DNA of 64,000 nucleotides from Limnohabitans sp. 103DPR2 (GTDB lineage Bacteria > Pseudomonadota > Gammaproteobacteria > Burkholderiales > Burkholderiaceae_C), in assembly GCF_001412575.1 (NCBI RefSeq), contig NZ_CP011834.1:2232001-2296000 (forward strand). Direction: 5' to 3'. Each line of letters starts with the position of its first letter. Position 1 is the stretch's first letter. Below, piece by piece: positions 43,556-55,800 of this stretch. The notes below the pieces were generated by a model. It had not been told where the DNA came from and searched no databases. It saw only the letters and a list, made by a program, of their open reading frames with translations. Both the position numbers and the translations under genes were made by a program.

Positions 43556-45600
43556 ATTCAATGCAAGCTGCACTGCAACGCTTGGCGCAACTGCAACGCC
43601 AAAGTTTGGACAAGCATGCGTTGCTCGCATCCATCGACAAGGCGCAGGCTCACTCAGCGAAAAAAACTTTGCAACTTTTAAAGTCGCAGCTGAATTGGAA
43701 ATCTGTGCAATGGCTCAACAACGCCAGCATCGATCCCTCTCAACTGCCCTGCCTCGCCGTCGACCATAAAGGCACTTGGCGTGTTGTTAAAAGCTACAAC
43801 AGCCAATCGCAATGGGTGTTGGAGTCGGCAGATGGCGAGTCCACGCAACACCACTTAAGTTCTTTGGCTTTGGTCAAGGTCGATTTCAGAATGCCCTTTG
43901 AGCGATCGAACAGTCCTGTTTGGCGCTTGATCAAACTGGAAATTCAAAAGCATCAAAGTACCTTGATCGATGCCAGTCTGAACGGCGTCATGTTGAATTT
44001 TGTAGCGCTGGGCATTTCCTTTTACAGCATGCAAATCTACGACCGCGTGGTGCCCACAGGTGCCAGTGCCACTTTGTGGGTTTTGAGTTTGGGCGTGTTG
44101 GGTGCCATTGCGTTTGAATGGTTGGCGCGGCGCTTGCGCTCTGATTTGAACGAAAAAATCATTGAAGCTGTCGATCAGCGTTTGGGGCGTGACGTGTTCA
44201 TGCGACTGCTACAAGTTCGCATGGACAAATTGCCCACCAGCGTGGGCAGCCTGGCTGGCCAAATCAAGGCCTATGAAAGTGTGCGCGCATTTTTAACGGG
44301 GTCGGCCACGCAAATGTTGATCGATGCCCCTTTTGCCTTGGTATTCACCTTCGCTTTGTGGGCCATGGCGGGCTGGCTGGCCTTGATTCCTGCGGTGTTT
44401 TTGTTGTTGTCCTTGATGGTCGGTTTGCAAGGTCTGCGGGAAATTGAAAAACGCAGTCACCAGGTGGCGTTGGCCAACATGCGAAAAACAGGCCTGCTGG
44501 TAGAGGCCATTGAAGGCGCAGAAACCTTGAAGTCTGGCCAAGGGGGTTGGCGCCAACTCAGTTTGTGGCAGAACATTTCGGACACCGCGCGCGGCGAAGA
44601 GTTGCGCTTGCGAAGAATCAGCGAATCTGCCCTACACCATCTGCAAGCGCTGCAGCAAATTGCCTATGTGGTGTTGGTGGCATCGGGCGCACTGATGATT
44701 TCCAGAGGTGAGCTCAGCATGGGCAGCCTCATTGCCTGCTCCATTTTGTCCAACCGCATCCTGCAGCCAATTGCAGCCTTGCCTTCTCAACTCATTCAAT
44801 GGGGGCATTGTCAATCGGCACTTCAAGGCCTCGATCAAATCTGGCAACTGCCTGACGACCATCATGGTCAAACACCTGTGGTTTTGGATGCGGTGCAAGG
44901 CAATTACACCCTCAAAGAAGTGATGTACGGGTACGGGTACGGGCAGCAGGCGGCCTTTAAAGTGAACACACTGCACATCCGCAACGGTGAAAAAATTGGT
45001 GTCTTAGGACCGATCGGTGCTGGCAAAACCACATTGTTGCGATTGCTCAGTGGCATGTACAAACCGCAAGTGGGTGGCATCACCCTCGATGGCGTCGATT
45101 TGGCGTTCATTGCCAAACCTTTGCTGGCAGAACAACTGGGCTATCTGCAGCAAGAAGGTCGCTTGTTTGAGGGCACGCTGCGCGACAACTTGCTGGTGGG
45201 CATGACCGATCCAGGTGACGACATTTTGAATGGCGTGGCACAGCAAACAGGACTTCAGCATGCTGTATTGGCCCACCACCCCATGGGCTTTGACTTGCCC
45301 ATCCAAGAAGGTGGCCATGGCTTGTCGGGTGGACAGCGCCAGCTGGTTAATTTGACGCGCGTGTTTTTAAGGCGACCCCGCATTTGGCTAATGGACGAAC
45401 CCACAGCTGCGATGGACCGTCAACTGGCCGATCACGTGACGCAAGCCATTCAACAAGCCCTTCGACCGCAAGACACCTTGGTGTTGGTCACGCACAAGCC
45501 AGAAATGCTGACGCTGGTCGATCGCTTGGTCGTCATCGCCAAACACGAGGTTTTGCTGGATGGCCCTAAAGAGCAAGTGCTCAGACAACTTCAAGCATGA
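43552..45600 (+). CDS. Type I secretion ABC exporter (LapB/PrtD-like)
   Basis: A 682-residue permease-ATPase fusion. Residues about 50-130 look like a C39-peptidase-like domain (QLPCLAVDHKGTWRVVKSY) without the catalytic cysteine box, as in RTX and LapA exporters, so it would not cleave a leader. The membrane domain starts NGVMLNFVALGISFYSMQIYDRVVP. Walker A is LGPIGAGKTT, the signature is HGLSGGQRQL and Walker B is IWLMDEPTA. The ATG at 43552 overlaps the TolC-like stop. A GTACGG-type hexamer triplicated at about 44926-44943 encodes MYGYGYGQ just before the nucleotide-binding domain. Confidence 0.93.
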   Translation: MNSMQAALQRLAQLQRQSLDKHALLASIDKAQAHSAKKTLQLLKSQLNWKSVQWLNNASIDPSQLPCLAVDHKGTWRVVKSYNSQSQWVLESADGESTQHHLSSLALVKVDFRMPFERSNSPVWRLIKLEIQKHQSTLIDASLNGVMLNFVALGISFYSMQIYDRVVPTGASATLWVLSLGVLGAIAFEWLARRLRSDLNEKIIEAVDQRLGRDVFMRLLQVRMDKLPTSVGSLAGQIKAYESVRAFLTGSATQMLIDAPFALVFTFALWAMAGWLALIPAVFLLLSLMVGLQGLREIEKRSHQVALANMRKTGLLVEAIEGAETLKSGQGGWRQLSLWQNISDTARGEELRLRRISESALHHLQALQQIAYVVLVASGALMISRGELSMGSLIACSILSNRILQPIAALPSQLIQWGHCQSALQGLDQIWQLPDDHHGQTPVVLDAVQGNYTLKEVMYGYGYGQQAAFKVNTLHIRNGEKIGVLGPIGAGKTTLLRLLSGMYKPQVGGITLDGVDLAFIAKPLLAEQLGYLQQEGRLFEGTLRDNLLVGMTDPGDDILNGVAQQTGLQHAVLAHHPMGFDLPIQEGGHGLSGGQRQLVNLTRVFLRRPRIWLMDEPTAAMDRQLADHVTQAIQQALRPQDTLVLVTHKPEMLTLVDRLVVIAKHEVLLDGPKEQVLRQLQA

Positions 45601-46841
45601 ACATACCAACCTCCAAGTCTGGCCGCCCCTTCTTTGAGGAGTGGCTCACGCGATGTCAACAACAACTCACAGGCACGCGGTTGCTACTTTTGGGTTTGCT
45701 AAGCTTTTTAGGCTGGGCCAGCTTGTCGCACATGGACCAAACTGTGCGAAGCAATGGCCAAGTGATTGCCGCATCGCGCAATCAAATCATCCAAGCAGCT
45801 GATGGTGGGGTGTTAACCAAATTGCTGGTGACCGAAGGCCAACAGGTGCATGCTGGCCAAGCGCTTGCAATGTTAGAGACCACGCGCACTGAAGCCAGTT
45901 ACCAAGAAGTCAAATCCAAGCTGAGTGCTTTGCACGCTGCATTGGCCAGGGCTAACGCAGAGTCCTCAGGTCAGGCTCTGGCTTTTCACAAAAATGATGC
46001 TGTGAACACCGCCTTTCAATCAGGCCAAGCGCAGGTCTATCTGCAAAGAAAACAGGGCCACCTAGATGAATTGAAACTTCTACGCGCTGGCTTAGAACTT
46101 TCTGAGGATGAGTTGCGCATGAGCCAATCGCTTTTGAAAACTGGCGATGTCAGTCAACTGGAGATGATGCGCGCGCAACGTCAGGTGCATGAAACGCAAG
46201 GCCGCATCGCAGGCGTTCAAAACAAATATCTGCAAGACGCCAAGCAAGATGTGATTCGCTTGCAGGAAGAAATATCCACCAACCAATTCAAGCTGAACGA
46301 ACGCCAAAGTTTGTTGGACCACAGCGTACTCACAACACCGGTGGATGGCGTTGTCAAATTCATGCGGATCAACACAGTGGGGGGCGTTTTGCGCGCAGGC
46401 GATGAGTTGATGCACATTTCACCCAGCACGGGTGGCTACATTGTCGAAGCCAAAATCAACCCGAGCGACATTGGTGAACTTCGCATCGGTCAGCCCGTGA
46501 GTTTGAAGTTGGATGCATTCGATTACAGCGTGTATGGCATGCTGAACGGCACCCTCAGCTACATCAGTTCAGACACCTTCACCGACAGCACCGCCTCGGG
46601 TGCCACACAAGTCTTTTACCGTATTCAGGTGCAAATCGATCCCAACACGCCTTCTGAGTCGGCTCAAACACTTGGCAATGCTTCACTTTATTCAAACCAA
46701 GCCGCTCATCGCTTGCGGCTAAGTGATCTCAAGCCTGGCATGACGGCCACACTCGATATACGAACTCGCTCCAGGTCGGTCCTTCAGTACCTTGCCAAAC
46801 CTGTCCAAAAAGCTTTCTCCGGCGCACTTCACGAGCGGTAA
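45597..46841 (+). CDS. Type I secretion periplasmic adaptor (HlyD/LapC-like)
   Basis: Membrane-fusion protein of 414 residues. A short cytoplasmic N-terminus is followed by one membrane helix (LLLLGLLSFLGWASL), a lipoyl half-motif (NQIIQAADGGVLTKLLVTEGQQVHAGQALAML), a long coiled-coil hairpin (about 100-240) and the HlyD C-terminal beta domain. It starts by ATGA overlap with the exporter and ends six bases before the adhesin ATG. It links the exporter to the TolC-like channel. Confidence 0.93.
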   Translation: MNIPTSKSGRPFFEEWLTRCQQQLTGTRLLLLGLLSFLGWASLSHMDQTVRSNGQVIAASRNQIIQAADGGVLTKLLVTEGQQVHAGQALAMLETTRTEASYQEVKSKLSALHAALARANAESSGQALAFHKNDAVNTAFQSGQAQVYLQRKQGHLDELKLLRAGLELSEDELRMSQSLLKTGDVSQLEMMRAQRQVHETQGRIAGVQNKYLQDAKQDVIRLQEEISTNQFKLNERQSLLDHSVLTTPVDGVVKFMRINTVGGVLRAGDELMHISPSTGGYIVEAKINPSDIGELRIGQPVSLKLDAFDYSVYGMLNGTLSYISSDTFTDSTASGATQVFYRIQVQIDPNTPSESAQTLGNASLYSNQAAHRLRLSDLKPGMTATLDIRTRSRSVLQYLAKPVQKAFSGALHER

Positions 46842-46847
46842 ATCAGC

Positions 46848-49800
46848 ATGATCAACGACGTTCAACTTCAAGCCACCACACCCGATGGTCGCGTTCAAAC
46901 CATTCAACTGGCCAAGTTGAACACAACACCTGATGCACCCTCTACGGTCATCAAGCCTCTGCTTGTGAAAACACAACCCGGCTATGAATACAAACTGATC
47001 GACAAAGAAGCAGGCGGTCACCTCAAAGGGCAAAAGCTGCTGCGCTCGCAAAAAAACCTTCAAGTGTTAGTAGAAGATCAAGTGGCAGTGGAGTTGCAAG
47101 ATTATTTTGTGGCCAGCAGCGTCCCTGTACCCAATGCACCGGTTTACAAACTGCAAAACCAAGCCTGCGAAGAAGTTCAGGTCACCGCGCATTTGCCCAA
47201 GGAAACACTGGACGTCCCTGAAAGTTTAGTTTGGACCGAGCGCGACGATGCGCTCGATTGCAAGGTGGCTTTGCTCAATCCTGGTACTGTGATGGCGCTG
47301 TTGCCAGCCGCACCTGTTGCAGCAAGCATTGGTTTGGCGGATATTTCTGGCGCTGTACTGGGCGTGATTGCCTTGAGTGGTGGCGGCAAAGACACGCCTG
47401 TCACACCCACTCCAACTCCAACGCCACCACCACCTGCACCCCCGCCAGTGATCCCTCCAACCACCATCACGTCGATGGCGCTGACCAGCGCCACGGGTGA
47501 GATGAACCATCGCTTGAACGCTGATGACACGCTCACAGCCATTGTCACATTCAGCGGGGTTGTCAACTTAGACACACGCAGTGGCAGTCCTTCGCTTCAA
47601 TTGATCGTTGGCACTCAAAGTGTCGAAGCGCACTATGAATCGGGATCGGGCACCAACGCGCTGGTCTTTGTTACCACCATCGTGAATGGTCAAACCGACC
47701 TGGACGGTGTGGCCATTGCAAGCAACGCTCTTCAGTTGAATGGTGCAAGTCTTCAAGACACCTTAGGCAGAGCCACCCTCAACACGGCCAGTGCCATTCT
47801 GAGCAACCCTTTGCACTTGGTGGACACCACGGCCCCTATCTCCAAACTTGAGGCTGGCTCGCTCACGCTGACACAAACACAGTCAGGCACCCTCCAAGTT
47901 CAAAGCAATGAACTGGGTAAAGCCTATGTGGTGCCTAGCACCAGCATCATTCTCAACTTGGGTGATTTGGAAAATCTCAGCCCGCTTGTTTCCAAAAGTG
48001 TGGCCATTGACATCGTCCAAAGCAACACCCCCATTTCTCTGAGTGGCCTGCCTGCAGCTGTGTACCATCTCTACGCCGTTGACTTGGCGGGCAATGTCTC
48101 GGTGCGCAGTGCTGAATCCTTTGAAGTCACAGCAGACCCAACACCCACGCCGCCGCCGCCCACGCCACCGACACCCACGCCACCAACACCAGATCCAGCA
48201 CCTCCGCCACCTCCTCCAATTCCTCCGCCACCAACACCGCCGTCTGCGCCACCGCCACCGCCTTCAGATACCACGCCGCCCAATCTCACAGGCATTGTTC
48301 TAAGCAGCGCCACAGGTGCTGTGAACCGCATCTTGAATGCCGGCGACACACTCAGCGCCACCGTCAGCTTTGACGATGCGGTCACACTGAATGCGGCGGG
48401 TGGCTCACCGACCCTCGCTTTGCAAATTGGCAGCAGCGTAGTACAGGCCTCCTATGTGTCGGGCACAGGCACCAACACTTGGACTTTCACTGCCGCCATC
48501 GTGGCAGGCCTCAACGACACCGACGGCGTGTCATTGCCACTCAACGCCTTGACCCTCAACGGTGCCATCTTGTCCGATGCCGCCGGCAATGCTTGTGTGA
48601 TCACCAGTGCGGTGGTTCTCTCCAACCCGCTGTTTTTGGTGGACACCACCGTTCCCACGGTGGTGATCACTTCCGACACGAGCGTATTGAAAGCGGGTGA
48701 CACGGCCAACATCACGTTCACATTGTCAGAAGAAACTGGCAGCAGTTTTGCATGGGATGGCAGCACCGGCGATGTCGCTGTGACCGGCGGCACGTTGAGC
48801 GCACTCACAGGCACGGGTTTCACGCGCACGGCCGTGTTCACACCCGACGCCAATTTGGCCAGCGGCAGTGCCAGCATCACCGTCACGGCACAAAGTTATG
48901 AGGACGCAGCGGGCAATTTGGGGGCTGCGGGCGCATCGCCTTCGTTCAGCCTGGACACCGTGGCGCCTAGCTTGACAAATGTGTTGCTGACCAGCGCCAT
49001 TGGCGCCATTCTCAGCCCCAGTGATGCCACTGTGTCCCTGCTCAATGCGGGTGACACGCTACTTGCAACAATGACCTTCAGCGAAGTGATTGTGTTGAAC
49101 ATCACCGCGGGCTCACCCACCCTCGAATTGACCTTGGGAAGCAGCACTGTGCAGGCCACGTATGTCTCGGGCTCAGGCACCAACGCATTGGTGTTCAGTA
49201 CGGCCATTGTCAATGGCCAAACCGACAACGATGGTGTGGCCATTGCACTGAATGCCCTTCACTTGAACGGCGCCAGCTTGAAAGATGCTTCAGGCAATGC
49301 AGCGACCATCACATCTTCTGCGGTGGCCAGCAATCCGGCCTATTTGGTGGACACGACCGCGCCAAGCGTCAACATCACATCGGAGGTAAGCGCACTCAAA
49401 GCTGGCGAAACTGCCAGCATCACCTTCACATTTTCAGAAGCACCTCTTGCCAGTTTTGCATGGGATGGCAGCGCAGGCGACTTGTCAGTCACGGGTGGTT
49501 CTTTGAGTGCCATCAGCGGTACAGGACTGACGCGCACAGCGGTGTTCACCCCCACAGCCAATTTGGCTTCTGGCAATGCCAGCATCACCGTCACCGCCAA
49601 CAGTTACCAAGATGCTGCGGGCAACAACGGTAGCACCGGCGTCTCATCAAACCTCAACCTTGATACCCTTACACCCAGCATTGCAAGTCTTGCCCTCAGC
49701 AGTGCCACTGGCGCTGTGGCCAGCCCGCAGGATGCCACCGTCAAACTGCTCAATGCCGCTGACACCCTCAGCGCCACCGTCAGCTTCAATGAAGCGGTCA

Positions 49801-52800
49801 CGCTCAACACCACCGCAGGATCGCCCACGCTGGCCTTGGAGATTGGCAGCAGCACGGTGCAAGCCACTTATGTGTCGGGCTCAGGCACAAGCGAATTGGT
49901 GTTCATCACCACCATTGCCAGCGGCCAAACAGACACCGATGGTGTGGCCATTTCCATCAACGCGCTCAGCTTGAACGGCGCCACCTTGAAAGACAGTGCG
50001 GGGAACACCAGCGTCATCACGTCAATCGCTGAAGCCAACAACCCTTTGTATATGGTCGACACCACAGCACCCAGCGTCAGCATCACCTCGGATTTGGCCA
50101 CTTTGAAATCGGGTGAAACTGCCGCCATCACTTTTACATTCAGCGAAGATCCCGGCAGCAGTTTTGTCTGGGCTTCCAACACGGGCGATGTCGTCTTAAG
50201 TGGCGGCACTTTAAGCAACATCAGCGGTACCGGCTTAACGCGCACAGCCACGTTCACCCCCAACGCCAATGTGGTGTCAGGCACGGCCAACATATCTGTC
50301 AATTCAGGTACTTACACAGATGCCGCAGGCAACACAGGCAGCGCTGGTACCACACCTTCACTTACCTATTCAACGTCCACACCCACCGTCAGCCAGGTGG
50401 GCCTGAGCAGCGCCACGGGGGCTGTGAGCAACTTGCTCAATGCGGCCGACGTGATTTACGCCAAGGTGGTTTTCAGCGAAGCCATTGTGCTCAATGCCAC
50501 AGGGGGCTCACCCACTTTGAGTCTGATGATCGGCAGCAGCGTCGTTCAGGCGGACTATGCGTCTGGCAGCGGCACCTTCGACTTTGTGTTCAGCTACAGC
50601 ATCCTGGCAGGGCAAGAGGATGCCAATGGCATCTCGATTCCCTCGGCGGCCATCACCCTCAACGGCAGCACTTTGAAAAGCGTGCCCGGCAACAGCGTGA
50701 CCTTGGGCAATGTCAGCGTAGCCGACAACATTTTGTACCCGGTCGACACCACAGCCCCCAGCGTGCTCATCACCTCCTCGGCCTCCAGTTTGAAAACAGG
50801 TGAAACCAGCCTCATTTGCTTCACGTTCACAGAAGATCCAGGCACCAGTTTTTCTTTGGCAGATGTCACCGTGACCGGCGGCACCCTCAGCGCACTCACA
50901 GGCTTTGGCAATGTGCGCCGCAGCACCTTCACGCCAACCGCCAACTTGGCCAGTGGTTCGGCCAGCATCACGGTGGCCGACTTAAGCTACACCGACGTGG
51001 CGGGCAATCTGGGCACAGCGGGCACCACGCCCAGCATCAGCATGGACACCTTGGCACCAACGATCAGCAGCGTGGCTTTGAGCGGTTCAACGGGCGGCTT
51101 GAACAACACCTTGAACACAGGCGACACCTTGAATGTCACGGCCACCTTCAACGATGTGATCACAATCAACACCGATGGCGGATCGCCTACTTTGGCCTTG
51201 CTTGTAGGCGCTAGCACCGTGCAAGCCACCTATGTGTCGGGTTCAGGCACCAACGCCTTGGTCTTCACCACCGCCATCGTCAGTGGACAAACCGATACCG
51301 ATGGCGTTGCCCTGCCCGCCAATGCACTCACATTGAACGGCGCCACCCTCAAAGATGCCAATGGCAACACCAGCAGCATCACGTCTGCCGCCGTCAGCAG
51401 CAACGCCAACTATTTGGTGGACACCACGGCACCCAGCGTGGTCATCGCCTCTGACAAATCAAGTTTGAATTCAACGGACACAGCCTCCGTCACCTTCACA
51501 TTTTCTGAAGACCCAGGAACCAGCTTTGCATGGGATGGCACGACAGGTGATGTGGTCATAGCTGGCGGCAGCTTAGGTGCCATCAGCGGCACAGGCCTGA
51601 CGCGCACAGCGGTGTTCACACCTGCTGCCAACCAAGGCAATGGCACGGCCAGCATCACCGTGGCGGGCAACAGCTACCAAGATGCTGCAGGCAACAATGG
51701 CGCAGCAGGCACCACACACACGCTCAATTTGGACACCCTGGCACCCACCCTCTCAAGCTTAGCTTTAAGCAGTTCCACAGACGGCGTGGCCAGTGCGTCA
51801 GACGCCTCCGTCAACAATTTGAACGCTGGCGATACGCTCAGTGCCACCGTCACCTTCAATGATGTGATCACCGTCAATGCGACTGGTGGCACGCCCACCT
51901 TGGCTCTCAATGTGGGCGGCACAGCGGTTCAAGCCACTTACGTATCCGGTTCTGGCAGCAATGCCTTGGTCTTCACGGCCACAGTGGCCAACGGACAAAA
52001 CGACACCAATGGTGTGGCCCTTAACGCAGATGCACTCAGCCTGAATGGCGGCACTTTGAAGGATGCCTCTGGTAACAACAGCAGCATCACGTCCTTGGCT
52101 GTGGCCGACAACGGCAAGTATTTGGTTGACACCACCCGTCCAACGGCCACTGTCACCAGCAGCACCGGCGCATTGATTTCTGGCCAAACCGCTACCATCA
52201 CATTCACCTTCAGTGAAGACCCGGGCACTAGCTTTGTTTGGAACGGCACCAGCGGTAACTTGGTCGTCACAGGCGGTACCTTGGGTGCGCTCAGCACCAC
52301 GGGCAATCCGCTGACGCGCACCGCACTTTTAACGCCCACGTCTGGTGTGAGTGCAGGCACCGCGAATGTGGCTATTTCACTCAACAGCTACACCGACGCC
52401 GCTGGCAACATCGGTCAAGAAGCCTCGGCAGGCGTCACCGACAAATCGGCTGACATCAGTGTCAACACAAGCACCACCACCGTTGCCAGTGTGGCCTTGC
52501 TCAGTGCCACGGGCATTCAAAACAGCTTACTCAACCAAGGCGACGTGGTGTCGGTGGCGGTCAATTTCACGGAAGCTGTTTTCTTGAATGCCAATGCTGG
52601 TACGCCCAGCGTTGACCTCACCATTGGCAACACCGTGGTCAGCGCGCAATATGTGTCGGGCGCTGGCACCGCGCAACTGGTTTTCATCTACACCATTCTG
52701 AACGGCCAAACCGATGTCAATGGCATTGCCATCAATGCCAACAGCTTCAGCTTAAACGGCAAAGCAGTCACCGATACAGCAGGCAACACGCCCACGCTCA

Positions 52801-55800
52801 GCTTTGCAGCCGCGGCCGACAACGCTAACTATTTGGTTGACACCACTGCGCCAACCGTGGTCAGCATCAGCAGCAGTCGCAGCACCTTCTTGAGTGGCGA
52901 AACAGCGCTCATCACTTTCATATTCAGCGAAGACCCTGGCAGCACTTTCACATGGAACGGCAGCGCGGGCGATGTGACGCTGGTCAATGGCACCTTGTCG
53001 GCCATCAGCGGTACAGGCCTCACCCGCACCGCCACGTTTTTGCCCACGCAAGGTTTGACGGGCGGCAGTGCCAGCATCACTGTCAACAACGATCTGTTCA
53101 CCGATAGCGCAGGCAATTTAGGCGTGGGCAACACGCTAGGCAGTTTGGTGGTCAACACCTCACCTGCCACTTTGATGGATGTACAAATTACCAGCGCAGT
53201 GGGTGTGCAAAACAATGCCCTCAATGCAGGCGATGTGGTGACTGTCACCGCCCACTTTTCTGAAGCCCAAACACTCAACGCCACCGCGGGCTCGCCCACT
53301 GTGGCTTTGCAAATTGGCGGCAGTACGGTCAATGCCACTTACGCCTCAGGCGCAGGTACTGCCGACTTGTTGTTCACCTACACCATCCTTGCAGGACAAA
53401 CCGATGCCGATGGCATCGCTTTGGGTGCCAACGCCTTGTCATTGAATGGCAGTACCTTAAAGGATCCGCGCACCAACACCACCACACTCAGCGTGCCAGC
53501 AACAGCTGACAACAGCAACTTCACCGTTGATACCACGGCGCCATTTTTAAGCATTACCTCCAATGTGGGTCAAGTGAAAATGGGTGAAACTGCCAACATC
53601 ACCTTCACCTTCAGCGAAGATCCGGGCAACACGTTTGTGTGGAATGGCACCACGGGCGATGTAACCCTTAGCAATGGCACTTTAAGCGCCATCTCTGGCA
53701 CTGGCGCCACCCGCACGGCAGTCTTCACACCAACCGCTGGCGTCAACTCAGGTACCGCGAGTATTTCTGTCAGCGCAGGTGCTTACCAAGATACTGCTGG
53801 CAACAACGGCAGCGCAGGCGGCACACCCAGCCTCACCCTGGACACTCTGGCACCCACCATTTCTGCAATTGCACTCAGCGGTTCAACCGGTATTCTCAAC
53901 ACTTATTTGAATGAAGGTGATACCGCCAACGTCACTGTGACCTTCAACGAAGTGGTCAATTTGAGTCTGGCGGGCGGCTCGCCCACAGTGGCCTTGTTGG
54001 TGGGCAGCAGCACGGTGCAGGCCACCTATGTATCAGGCGCTGGCAGCAACACCTTGGTGTTCACCACCACCATTGCCGTAGGTCAAAACGATGCCGATGG
54101 CATTGCCATTGCACTGAATGCTTTGAGCTTGAATGGCGCCGTACTGACAGATGCCGCCGGCAACACATCGACACCCGCCTCGGCTGCCGTAAGTAGCAAC
54201 AGCGCTTACATGGTCGACACGCTTACGCCTTCAGTGTCTGTGGCATTCAATGTAGCTTCCCTTAAAGCCGGCGAAACCGCAACCTTGACAGTGACTGTCA
54301 ACGATAAAACAGGTAACAGCTTTTCTTGGGATGGCTCCTCTGGCGACTTAACCGTCACCGGCGGAACACTCGGCTCACTCAGCCCATTTGTATTGAGTGG
54401 TGCCAACTATGTCAGCACAGCCACCTTCACACCTACGGCGGGAAGTACTATGCTCGGTGTTGTATCAACCGCTTCTGCTGCCTATACAGACTTGGCAGGA
54501 AATTCGGGCCAAGTGGGCGCTAGTGCAAGTGTGGCCATAGACACCAATGTGCCATCCCTGACAAGCATGAACATCACTGGTGCCAGCGGCAGTCTGAGCA
54601 ACACCTTGAATGCTGGCGATGTCTTACAAATCACCGCTGTGTTCAGCGAAGCCGTCATTGTGAATGCCACAGGCGGGAATCCCAAGGTGGTTTTGAATGT
54701 GGGCGGAAGTAGCAGCTCAGCCACTTATATATCGGGTTCAGGCACCACCGACTTGCTGTTCAATTACACCGTGTCATCCGGCGAAAACGACACCAATGGC
54801 GTGAGTTATGCCGACAACGCACTGCTGCTCAATGGCGGCACGATCAAAGACAGTGCTGGCAACAACGCGCTCATCACTTCAACGTCGCGCATTGACAACC
54901 CTCTCTACAAAGTGGACACCACTGCCCCATCGGTCAGTATCACCATGAGTGATGTTTTGTTGTCTAACACCGATACCAGCTTGGTCACATTTACATTTTC
55001 AGAAGATCCGGGCAATTCATTCACATGGAATGGCACCTCGGGTGACGTGACCTTGGCGTCTGGCACCTTGACTGCCATCAGCGGTACGGGACTGACGCGC
55101 ACTGCAACGTTCAGACCCTCTGCAAATACCATTGCTTCTAATGCCAGCATTACCGTCTTGGCAAACAGTTATGTTGATGCTGCCGGCAACAACGGTACAG
55201 CAGGTACAGGACCCCTTTACAGCATTGACAGCACCACCCCCACACCCAATTCATTGAGTATCACCAGCCCCGGTGTCCTCAATAGTCGTTTGAACGAGGG
55301 TGATGTGGTCACGCTAACTGTTTTCATGAATAAAAGCACCATGGTGTTGGACATCACCAATGGCGCCCCCACGTTGGCACTGACCATTGGTAGCACAGTG
55401 GTACAAGCCAGCTATGCGTCTTACACCAACTCAACCCTGCAATTCAGCTACACCATTTTGGCTGGCCAAAACGACACGGATGGCGTGATGTTCAACGCCA
55501 ACGGCTTGAGTTTCAACGGTTCAGTTTTCAAAGATGAGTATGGTAACAATGCAAGCAACGTATATAGCGCTTGGACAGTAGGCAGCTATCGAGTCGACAC
55601 CACGCTTCCAACGGTTAGCATAACTTCCAACATCAGCGCTATTCTGGTGGGTCAAACGGCCACCATCAGCTTCACATTCAGTGAAGACATTGGCACCAGT
55701 TTTTCGCTGGGCGATGTGGCAATCACCAATGGCACGCTCAGCAATTTAGCCGGCACCGGGCTCACACGCACAGCCACCTTCACACCGACTGCCAACTTGT

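Noticed and set aside
46848..47475. LapG protease cleavage site in the adhesin anchor
   Set aside because: The closest stretch, PAAPVAAS, does not fit the (T/A/P)AA(G/V) pattern, so no site is claimed.
48452..53563. Long minus-strand open frames opposite the adhesin gene
   Set aside because: They mirror the repeat structure of the plus-strand gene, recur at the same place in each module and have repetitive Val/Ala/Pro-rich products. They are shadows of biased codon use, not genes.
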